From Anseranas semipalmata (Eukaryota > Chordata > Aves > Anseriformes > Anseranatidae): a stretch of DNA of 64,000 nucleotides. Positions 24,401 to 36,400 of this stretch are shown here, piece by piece (position 1 is the stretch's first letter; each line of letters opens with the position of its first letter). The translations under genes and the position numbers were made by a program. The DNA lies in assembly GCA_013399115.1 (NCBI GenBank), contig VXAA01001109.1, positions 552,397-616,396 of the forward strand. The letters run 5' to 3'. A model generated the notes under the pieces. It was not told the DNA's origin and ran no database searches. It worked only from the letters and a program-made list of their open reading frames with translations.

Positions 24401-27400
24401 GGTAGGAAGCTAAGTACAGAGAGCGCATATGCCTTACTTCATGTGTTGTGCAGTCCTCTTCCAGCATTTCCAGTGGATTTGAGAGTCTTGAGGCACAGAG
24501 CCACTGCAGAGAGGGGCTCAGCAGCCTTGACTGACTGGGTCCTTATCCCGTCTGGTGGCTTAACGTACAAATTAACAGAGGGCTTGGCAAAATGCCACTG
24601 CTGCAAATTCCCAGCTTGGCCTTTCCGCATTTCTTGTTAAATGGATACTTCAGCAAATGGTGTAATGATTGTGCTGGTGGAGCAAAAGGCAGGTTGGCTC
24701 CAGCTGGCTTTCCTTTTGGCTCAGCTCTGCTCTGCTAGTGGGACAGCAAACTCCAGGTGTGACTAAAATGAGCAGTGTGATTTGGCCAGAGAGTATTCAG
24801 CACAGGAACTGCTCCTTTACTGTAAGCACAGTTTTTGCCACCTATATTGCCTACCCCGATTTCCACTTTAAATCCAACCTCTCCTCTAAGGTGCTACCAG
24901 CTGTACCTGCCATGGGCTGAACCGGGCTTTCCAGCAGTCAGATGCCTCCTGTATCTGCCAGGCAGGTTACGTTTACTACGATGAGCGAGGCAAGGAAAAC
25001 CCTGACAGCAACAGTGATCAGGACTGCCGACCTCAGGTAAAACTTGGCTTCAAAACAGAGCTGTTGCATGACGTGCGGGAGAGGGAGAGTAGTTCAGTGC
25101 TTTAGGCGCTGGCTCTGCGACTGTGGATGTGTGCAATCTGAGCTCAGTTCACTGAACTGCTGCAGACACAAGCAAGCACTTCAGCTGTTTTGTTTGATAC
25201 CCTTGACCCTTCCTTGTAGGTTAAAGGCACTTGTTTTCTTTCACAGAATCTTACACGGTTAAATTTATTAAGGGCTGGAGGCAAAAGATATTGCATGCTA
25301 GGATAATGGGGAGCAGCTAAGCATCTCAGATGACAGACACAGGAATTTAAGCCTCCGTATTTTTACTATGGAATTCTTCATTAGTGCTGGTTGAGAAATT
25401 TGCATGGGAAGTAAAATTGTGTGATCTTTCTTCCATGCTTTTCAAGTTGTCATTTAACAGCACTTGTAGGATTACCGTTATGTTGAATGTCATCAATGAG
25501 CGGAGAATTTTAAGGATGCTGCTTCTCTGTTGAAACACTAGAGCTTGTCTGGTTTCACAGATAGGATGTGTTGGTTTTCCAGGTGGATGAGCTCTGTGCT
25601 CCTGGAGAGGTTCGTCTAGCATCTACACGCCAGTGCGTTTTTCCCGAGCGATATGACTGCTCTCCATCTTGTGGGCCTGCAGGTGGAGAGATTAATGCAG
25701 AGCTGGGCATGTAAGTCTCAGCCCGGCCTCTCATTAAGAAACACTTCACAATTAATTCTGACTGGCTAAGTTACTGATCCCATGAGGTAATTCTACGGTA
25801 GGACCTTGGGAGGTGCTTTTGAGAAACGTTCCATTGTTGGAGTTCCTCTGTGTGGAGCTGCTGGCCTTCAGTCCTCTCTCATTGGCCTCTTTCCTCTACC
25901 TGAGTTTTTAAAATTATCTAGTGATCTTTGTATGCTTGGGTGGAGACAACAGAATGGCCACTGAGTGATAATGTAAAGGTGGACAAAGCTCACATTTTCT
26001 GAGGGAGATCTTTTCCACTTATCTCAGATTGAGCCCAGCTCAAGTGGGTGATCGCTTTATTAGAGTCGGAACAGAACCAAAAACAGTTCTCATCCCCCCC
26101 ATCTAGTGCTGACTGAAACATTGAAACTAGTTCTTGTCATACGCTACTTTTCTCTCTTTGTGAATGAACTTCAGTATTGCAGAATGTCCTTCTAACATGG
26201 ATGGCACAGAAATCTAGTGTTTTAAAATTATACTCTGTTGCTATAACAATTTTCTCAAAGCAGAACTTTGGGGAGGGATGTGTAACCCTATGTTCCAAGG
26301 CTGAAGCTGATCTCTGTTAGAGAACAACAGAGGCCTGTTAGAGAGTGGGCTGTCACATTTTGGCTTATCATGTGGTCCTTATGCTAAGGAAGAAGCACTG
26401 ATTAGCAGACACAGTACTGGATGAGATGGACTGTGAGTTTGCTCTATCCTGGTTTCCATGAATATGGAATAGGCCCACTCAGTGTGTAGATCATAAGGTG
26501 CCGGGGCTAGCCTGACCCTTACTATATTGTAGGTTTTTTCTCATGGATCATAAGTAATCAAGACCTTTTGTCTGTTGTATAGATGTCACTGCAAACAATA
26601 TGTCTCTGCTGAGGAGCTCTGTGACCAATTGTGTTTGCTGAAAGCCCCACGGATCTCCTTGAGATTTGGCATCAAGAGAGAGCTGCTCCTGAGGATGAAT
26701 GAAGGAGAAGTCAGGGTAAGTGTGGACTGGAGGACTGCTCTCTCAGTGTGCAAGCCTGTAGAGAGCCCTTAGAGATGACAGTTATGTAAAGGGACCCCTG
26801 GGGGCTGATGTTACTGAAGGGTATGAAGCTGTGAGCAGAGAGTGGGAAAGGAGGCTCATTATGCCTCATGACCCGGAACACTGGTCAGGCAGGAGAATGG
26901 CACGTTACTGAGAGATGATGGTTCCTGAATTGTGGCGAAAAACCTCACTAGAGTAGTCTTGCACAGCTGAATATAAAGTTGATCACAAACCAGGGTCTGA
27001 GTCTAGGGTTGATTGTATCAGTGATCAGTATTCCCCTTTGTTTCTAATAGGAAGTGGCAAATGTTCTGGGCCCAGATGAACATGTGCAGAAGAGCCAGCG
27101 GGTGCATTTGGTTCTGTTTAGCCCCAGTGGAGTGCTAGGTTTTATTGTCTCCAGCACAGATGTTTTGGATGCATTTCTCACGGGTAAGGTTTGAGAGCAC
27201 CTCAGGGTGAACCTAAGTCCCAGCCAGGCTAAGCCATCAATTTACTTTGAAGTCTGCACAGCAAGTGGACAGCAAGTTGGCACAGAGGGTGTTCATTGTC
27301 AGGGATTCCAAACTATTTACAAAGAAGGGAGGGATCTTATTCTATCTGGGAGAAAACAACAGGAACCTGCACTGCTGTACAGTTAGCTCCCTGGGAACGG

Positions 27401-30400
27401 GTCAGATTAAGATTTTAGGATGATTTTAGCCTTACAAAGGAGCTAAAAGGAAACTCCCTTTGGTGGCAAATCTGTCATTGCATGTGTGCTGGCTCTTGAT
27501 TCCAGTGTATTCCTGATGTATGGTAGTGTCATTTAGAGTAGAATTTGGCCTTGTGAGCTTAAATCACCTGCAGATACAAAAGAAGGAGTTTTGCATTGCC
27601 AAGGGCTAGGTGTTTTTGCATGCTGCTCATTTTCCAGAGTTCGTTCTTTTTTTTTTTTCTGTTGCCTATGGCAGGATATTTTTCATCAGATCAGTCGCTG
27701 CAGAAAGGTCGTCAAGTCCAGAGGGCTTTCTTCAAAGATATCCGTGCTTTGCCTCTTGTCCCTAACCCAGTAGTATGTCTGGAAGCAGGAGACACAATCC
27801 TTTTCCAGCTTAGCGTCGATTCTTACAGTGAGTGTTGCTTGGGTCTGCGTTCTTTGTAGATCTGTATGTGTCCAGACCCGTTCAGAGCAATGTCTGTACA
27901 TTTGGTAGTACTGCATGTATGAGCACATTCCTTCACCTCCCAGTCTCTCTTGCCTTCAAGGAATTCCTGATCTTCAGTCTAGGCTCTGCCAGTGACTCAT
28001 CTGGTGTTTTTACATTTTGACAGGATTTCTGTAGGCTATAGATAATAGATTTCCTCTGTTAGAAGAGTGTGTCGTTTGGGTAGTAATGCATACTTCAAAT
28101 AAATGAGTTGACCCTGTATGGTCCTGTAAAACAAATGCAGTTGCATAGCACTTTGTGAGACCAGCATCAGCTATCCTAACTGAAGTGGGTCAGAGTTGCT
28201 GACATTGTGCTGAACTGTTCCCAGATCGCACATCCAGCCATTACCCTGTTTATCAGAAGCAGCATCTTTATAACAGCAACCCAAGCTGGGATTTTGGACC
28301 CTTCCGAAGGCTAGACCACCTCATCCAGGAGACTCGCCTCAACATCTCCTGGTAATATCTGGTGTGACTAATAGTGCATGTGTTAGGTGCAGGAATTGAG
28401 AGCGAGTCTTTCAAATAATCACTGGGTCCTTCGCAGTGAACAGCATGTGGAAATACAGAAATCCGGTGTGTTCAAGTCCATGTATTTAACTGTCATCACT
28501 GCTGCAGGCTAAAGGACACTTAGATCAACCAGTGCCTTCCTTCCCCCTTTTAGGTTTGCCCATGTTTTCCTGGAGTCTGGGACGTATGTTTTCAGGGATA
28601 GGACCATTCAGGAACACTTTTTGATTGTGACTGTGAATGAAGCAAATGTGGGCTGTGGCCCCAGAAATGTGTCCTTCCAGCCCTCTTCTCTGTTCCAGCT
28701 GGCCAGACATGGGGTTTTGAAGCAACAGGAACTGAACTTAGCTCCTAACTGGGCTTCTATCACAGGTACAGCCAAAATGCTGTGATATCTTGAACTTTGG
28801 TGCTTAGTCATAACCTTTGTTGTACCTGTTTAGGTGTGTTTAAACCAACATTTCTTTGGAAATACCATCAAACCGCTGGCTTTGTCATTTTTAATCAATT
28901 TCCCCTGTGGATTTTTCCTTCCCAAAGTTCACTGCTCTCTAGCCAAGAACCTGCTTGTGTAGGAGCTGAAGGGAGAGAGAGGGAAGAAGCCGTTGTGTTT
29001 CTTACCCACACCCTGCTTGAAGAATTCAAGTAATTGAGGGCTTTGTTTCCCTTGGCATGAAAGCAGAAAGTGTCAGTATGTTTCCATGATAAACTAAAGT
29101 GAAATTAAATGCATAATTCAAAAGTTCACTAAAGGCTAACCACAAGGGCAGTTAAGGTCTTTTCCCAAAGCCCTACCTCTCTGTAAGTGTTCTGCCCATG
29201 CCAGTCTCTTGTCCTTCAATGAGAGGACAGCAAAACGATGGAAATGAAAGCGTGAGTCTTGGTTCAGTCACCTTTAACTACCTGTGCTGAAAATATTTTG
29301 TCTCCTTGACTGCATGCACCAGATCAGGGAGGGGAGGAGCAGAAGCCCAGGTAATGAAGGTGAAACTTGCTAAATGTTGGTTTCTGTGGGAAGGAGAGCA
29401 TTTAGTAAAGTGTAAAGGGAGACAGTGCTATTGATACACACTGCTTCCTGTGTTTTTCACTTCTTGCCATCCTTTATGGTTTCCCCAGCGGTGCTCTTTG
29501 TACTGGGCTTCTTAATTGTGGTGCTGACAACCCTGGCTATTGTGCTGCAGCCCACTGTCCCCATCCTTAGCCCCCTGAAGAGCTGGAAGCCACGATGGAG
29601 GAGCCTGGGTGAGCCCCACATCCCACCAGAGTACATTCTTCTTAAAGACAGGTAAGCTTCCTTTGCATGGTAGATAAGCAGCACCTCAGACCTTGATAGT
29701 ACAAAATCATGTCCTCTTGCAATTACTGACTCCCTCAGTCCCCAGCTCTGGATTCCTTGCCAGCGTTGCAGTAGACTGAGTTTCTAGCTGCATGGGAAAT
29801 TTCTCGGTGTTCACCAGCAGCATTTCAGCTCTCTTCCAGCACAGTGTATGACAGCTCTATTGTGTCCTCTGCACAGAATACTGTTCTAAGAAGTACCTGG
29901 CCTAGGCTTCCTCTGTATGTTTTGAATCTAGAGAAGCAACCTGTTGTTCTGCTTGAACTAGGCTAGTGATAGTGTAGTGTTTGATTTTACTGGGGCAAAC
30001 GTGTATGTCAGACACAGAGATACTCTTCACATCTTCTGTCATTGCCTCTAGCCTTCAGTACTATCAGAAGCTTGGTCCTCATGGTTCTGGAGAAAATGCC
30101 AGCTTTGGAGAGAAAGGAGCTGCACATAATGAAGGTGAAGTGCCAACCCCAGGTGTTCTCCCATTGGCTTCTTACCACTTACTCTCCATTCTGAGTCTTC
30201 TGTTACTCTGGTATGATAATTCTGATACCTGCTCACCTAGAAATACGTGCACACACGTGGTCACACAGGCATTTTCACTGCTGTGCACTTGTATGTAGAT
30301 GTTTACACACACGTATTTTTATTTTAGGTTCATTTAATCTCTTCAGCTGGGGACTGTAACCTCCTATCATTGGAATGAATTAGTGTTTTTTTTTTTTCCT

Positions 30401-33400
30401 AGAAGGTAGGAGGGCAAGTGGCTAGCCCTGAAAAATCATTTAGAACAACAGTGGGTTCAAATGTCTAGTGAAGAAAATAAAGATCTTTAAAAATAATTCC
30501 TGGGTTCTTCTGTTGCTTATTCTATTCTCTGAATGCACGTGACTCATGGGCCTTTTTAGTCTTCAGGGGATGACCTCATCTTGGGAATTGCAGGGCGTTC
30601 ACAGCATGTCCAGAGCCCAGCAGATGGCACTGTCTAGTGGTGGTGAGAACAGTTTACGCAGAAACTACCACTCAAAGCTACAAATCTGGTAGAGAAGTAG
30701 CACCCTGACAGTTTACTGGACAAGTTAGAAGTTGATAGTAACGCTCTGTCATCCTCCCTTACTAAGGAATGAGACCTTCTCTTACGTGTCTTGCCTCATC
30801 CATTTTATTTATTCACCGTACACAAAATCTGTTGCCTCCTATGGATAGCCAGTGCCCCCTGGGGGGAAATAGAATAGATTTGTGGCCAGTGGTCAAGCAT
30901 GAGACTTACGTTGTGTTTCAGAAGAGTGTTTTGCAGTGAGAGATCTGGAGGATTTCAGTGTTCGTACCCTGTATGATAAGCTGGAAGACCAGAATCTGCA
31001 CCTGGCATCTCAGCTGGCAAAACACAGGATGGATGTGTTGGTGTTTTACAACGGAATCAGCCAGCAGATTCAAGGTCTTACGGTCAGTATGAAGAAACAA
31101 TTGAGAGAAAAGGAGTCTTGGAACTGTGAAACTTGCAAGATGGACAGTTCCCCTGAAGTGGCAATTTACTGAATGATAGGTTTTACTCCCTGCTGTACCT
31201 TATTTTGGCATAAAATAGTTTATGCTAATCTCTGTTTTGATATGAGAGCAAAAAAGTGAAATGAGTGGATTGTGAGGCTTGCAGAGTATAATACTACTTT
31301 GTTGTAAACAGGACATGGTGCAAGCACTGGACTCTGAAGGCCTGAAAATCTTTGCCAGGCAAAGGATTTGTGGGCATAAACCTGCAGACAGCAGCTGGGC
31401 AGCAGTGGGCGTTGAACCATGTGATGAATGCTGTAGCAGCAACTTCCAAGCAGTAGGGCACACAGGTGAGAGGAACACAGCACAGAGCAAGAGAGAAGTG
31501 GAGTGTGAAGGAGGAAACAGTGGAATGGTTAAAAAAAGGCATAGCTCATACAGATTGTGTCTTCCAGGGTTGTTGTAATTCCTTAAGAGTTGACAGACTG
31601 TATTCATGTGAGTTCAGTGAGAATACAGGTCTGTCAGCTTAGGAATGGGTGAGCATGGAGTTAGGGCACCCTCCCAAAATTACAAGCCTAATGAATACAA
31701 TATTGTCTGGTTGTCTTCTTGGGAGGCATCTTGAAGCCATCTGGTGGAATTTTCAAAGATAGGTTCCCGCTCTTGGTTTTGCTCTGGTGATGGTAATTTG
31801 TCATGTGATTCTGTAGAAGTCCATTTGAATTGCTTATTGGGTTCCATTAGGTGCGCTGTGGCAAGAGGCAACAGAGTTAATGAAAACTCTGGAAATCCTG
31901 CTTGGGAGAGCTCAGCATAAGAGTGTATCTGTGAAACGAGAGATGGAGCAGCAGGTCCAAGGACAGGATGCAGCAGCAATTGTACCCTCACTGGACAGCC
32001 TGGCCAGCGAAAGTAAAGCAGAAGTAGTGGAAGGGCAGGTGAGTTGCAGGTGTCTGTTGTTGGGCCATCTCTCACCTTTCTGCTCTTTTTTCCACCTGCC
32101 CATTTCTTTAACTCTTGGGTCCTCTTTTATCCCACAGAATCATGAGCTGCCTCAGCAATGTGAGCTTGTCAGTAGGAAAGATGTTTTTTTCAGAATCCCT
32201 GGACATGAAGAACATGGTAAGTATGCCATGGGTACTCTTCAAAGATTACAGTAGAAGGCTGACTCAGTGAAGCCTAGGTTAAGAGAGTATCTGTATTTTG
32301 CTAACAGAGCAAATGTATAATTACCTTTCCCCATTTACGCTTAAAAATGGCACATAATTTTTTCATTGAGGTGGATAACTGAAAGTTCCCCAGTTTAGTA
32401 AAGCTACTTTTGCCCCCTCTGCTCCTCAAAAAGAGGGAAGGTAAGAAACTTTTGTCTGCGCACACCCCTTTACACCTCTAGATTAAGCAACCACCTGGAG
32501 GGAAGAGATTGAGTGTCACTATACTAATTAAATGCTAATATGAGGAGGTCAGGAAAATTCTATACCATCAGTTCTGTGACCCTCACAGCTTCTGGGCAGG
32601 CATTCTCTCTGCTCAATACAATATTTCCTTGTGGCAGCATGTCTCTTGCAGTCATCCAGCCATGGAATGCTTCTTCTAGCTTCAGGCTTTAAAGTGTCAC
32701 CCTGTTTTCATCAGGTTTAGAACCCCATCTGGCTTACCTGACTGAGTTGGAGGTGGAAGGCCTGATAGCAGCTTCCCCCCTTGCCAAGACTCTGTGTGAG
32801 ATCAAGCAAGCTTTGGTGAAGCTGCAGCAAGCTTTAGACCTTGTTAATCCAGGTAACAAAGCTTAGTCTGTATTGCAGCTTCTGTTTCCCTATAGGGAAA
32901 TACAAGATTACAAGACTGACTGGAAAGAAGTCTCTCATCCTTTGTGTCTCGCTAAAACATTTGCACACAAAAATGCCTACTGCTGAGCTACAGGTCATTA
33001 GAAACAAGTCACCCGAAGACTGATAAGCCAACCAAAGTGCTTGAATAATTCACATGTGTAGACTGTGAAAAGGCCAGCTTGCTTGGCATTTGGCATCAGG
33101 GAGTTTTAATCCTTCTGAGAGGAGAAGGAGAGAAAGTACAAAGTGGCAGGCCAGGTTTCCTCTGCTACCCTTTTCAAAGAACTCCAAAGTTGTTACCCAC
33201 ATGTTTAGGGAGCTGGGCTACCAGTGTACTCTCAAACAGTGTTGTGATGGAAGGGAAACTGTAGCTTTGGAGTATTTCACAGAGGCAGGAGCACAGGGCA
33301 TGGGACAGGGCTGCTGCACAGTAGAGCAGACAGCAGCGAAGGAGTGAGTAAGAGGTGGCAGATGGCTGTCATGTGCAAGAGGACAAAATGGAGCATTCAG

Positions 33401-36400
33401 CTGGCATATTATGTACCTCAACAGCTGTCTTCTTCCTTTTCAGAGAAGTGTTTAAGTGACAGTTCCTTGGAAGATAAGAGGAGTGCCCTCATCCCCACAG
33501 ATCTGGCCAGTTTGTCACCTCACCAGTTTGTGGTCTACCGCTTTGGCTGTGCAGTGGTGCGCCTGTTAATCAGGGCCTGCTCATGCCCTGCTTTGGTACT
33601 TGTGCTGGCTCAGTCAGTTCCTGCCCAAAGTCCAGACCAAAATCTTCTCCCAAGCCCTGGAGACTGCTACTATGATGCCATCAATAAGTGCATGTATATA
33701 CATGCTGCAAGGCTGGAAGATGCTGGGGAATTTACTGCTATCCTGCTGAACACCGTGGCATGGATCACAGCAGGTTTGGGTGTGATGAGGAATGTGTGTC
33801 CTGTGGGAACAGCAGTGTCTGGTCTTAACACTGGTTCTGCATGTGAGAAATGAGATCTCGTATTGACATACGTACGTGAATACCTACGTTTTTTTTTTTT
33901 CCCAGGGGTCCTGTTCCCAAAAGTAGGCAGGATTTTATGAATCCAATGAGCGCCATATTTCCTCTTCTGTAGCAAAAAAACTGTGCCATGGTTAGAGGGT
34001 ATACTTGTATCTGTTGAGTGTGCAAGCACAGGAAGAATTGCCCCTTTGATGTTCTCACTTAAAACACTCTTGGTGTCAACAGATGTGGCTTATACCTTTT
34101 GCTTTGCTTTAGGTTGTCCCTCAACTGGTATTGTTCATTCCTGCTTTCTGATGGAGCTCAACAGAGCTATTGTGGTTCTCGCCAATGCCTTTTTCCAGCA
34201 TTCATGGGGGATAGCAGAGAAGGTAAATGTGATGATTTCTTCTAATGCCAGTGACTATCTAGCCTGCAAATCAGGAAGCAAGGAAGCAGAAGCAGTATAA
34301 AATGATTTGATTTTTTAGGAATTGGGGAATTTTCTGGCTGAGCCTGAGCATGATCTGTGGCTTTGTCTAGAATTCTTGGTATTACCCTGGTTTTATATGC
34401 AGTTAGCTGTTTGAGTTTCTTTGAGGTACATCTTTTAATATGCAAGAAGGAAGTATAAGAAAGCTAGAATTCTTTTTAACTGGATGAGGCATTTTGTGAT
34501 TAGGTATTGGGCAGAAATATTTTTCTCCCGTATGTAAGGTGGATTTCTACTACATGTTTTTTTCTACTTCTACATCTAGTGCATTTAGAGATGTTAACAT
34601 TAAATAAACATTCATAATACAAAGCAAGGAATGCAAAGTTTCTTTAGGTGTACAGAGTTTAATGCTTCTTTGAGAAGGGATTCATCTGCACTGCTTGTGA
34701 TTTGGTGTCCGGTACAGTAAACAGTTTAAGCTCTGTACCTACAGCTAGATCTCAGCTTGGCAGGATAGTTGATGACCAGAAATTCTTCACTGAAAAGCAG
34801 CCAGTTTTTGTCAGTTTTGCTTGTTAATTTGCTTGCGAAACTTAGCAGATCATGGTTGAGGTAAAATCATCTCTGGAACTGTGATGTTCTATGCATTGTT
34901 TGGGTGTTGGTTTTTTTTGGGCTCCAACTTCAGGATTCTTCAGGAGGCTGCTTATCTGTTCATTTTGACACTCAGACAGTGCTCAAAGAACTTCTGAGCA
35001 TCAGAGTATCACCACTCCCCTGTGTCAAGGAAAAAGCGCCGGATGAGAGGTAAAACGGATCAACAGATTACTGCCAGGGAAATAAAAGCATTCACGCTAT
35101 CTAGAATGTTTTACTTTGTCTGTCTAGACAGTGGATATGTTAATCTTCTGTTTTGGGTAGCAATACATTGTTTCTATCAAAGTTTGTGCTGCCCCGACAT
35201 CCTGTTCTTTCTGCTCGTGAAACTGATATGGAATCCTGAATCAGCTTTGTGGTTGTGGTACAGGTTCAGGATTCCATTCTGAAGACCGATTTCATGATCT
35301 GGCTTTTAAGCTCTAGGAAAGTCATTGACTTGTGCTTCAGTTTCCTTTTTGGAAAAAAGGACACCTCATACTAGATCAGGTTGTACAAAGCTCCATCCAA
35401 CCTTGCTTTGAACACTTCCAATGATGGGATATCCACAGCTTACTTGGGTAACCTGTTCCAGTGCCTAACCTTCCCTTTCTGAAGAGAAATAGATAAAATA
35501 TGGGCTGTACTTCTGTGATTCCTTCTGGAAATCCGTGTCATGTTTCTTTCCCAATTATGGTGTCTAGATTGGAAAAGTACCAGTCCCTTAAGCTTCAAGT
35601 GGAGAACCAGGACAGGATGGAAAGTTCTCAGAAAAGTGACTACAACTGGACGTTAGAGTCTTCTGCTGTTAAGGTTGGTAATTCATTTTACTAGTTCTTC
35701 TCGGACAGTCATCCATCAACATCTCTAGAACTATCCCTGATGTTTTGAGTGCGCAGGGGAAAAAACACTCTTTAGTGTTTAGGAAGTTAATGATTTCTGT
35801 TTTCTTTTAACTTTCACCCTATGCACAATGACGATAGTCATCAAAGCTCTTAAATTATGTGTATTACTTTAAACATCTTCAGAGAGTCTTAATTTCAGAA
35901 AAGTATGAAGTCCTTATGCTCTAGAAATGAAGTGTGGACACCTGAACATTTTAGTAATTTTTGACAATCTTGTTCAACCTCGATCCAACTGACACATTAC
36001 ATCGATTGGCCAATTTTTGCAAAAGAACAGCATCACCTCTGCATTTCTCTCTTGTTACAACTCCTGCTAAGAATGTGTGTTCAGTGAGACATCTCCATTA
36101 CTTGTGACCTTGCCTATCTGCTATCCCCAAGAGTGCCTCCTGCTAGAAGAGGCTGCCATTGTAGAATATATATTTGCTGTTTTCCATGAAGGTATTTTCT
36201 GTTCTCTAGCTGAAGGTTGCGAAACTGGAGGAGAGACTGGATGAGCTCAATGAAGAGTTTTTTGAACTGACAGTACGAGCCTTGAGTACGCAGGAAGATG
36301 GGGAATCACTGGAGAAGGAGCTGAGAATGCAGGAGGAGTCATTTGCGGTATGAGTCATCTTTTGCTGTTCAGTCTTTAACCAGCTGTAGAGCAGTGGCCA

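Noticed and set aside
33541..33620. Second transmembrane helix in exon 53
   Set aside because: The stretch is hydrophobic but contains Arg and several Cys and lies within a likely folded intracellular domain, so one helix in exon 46 is preferred.
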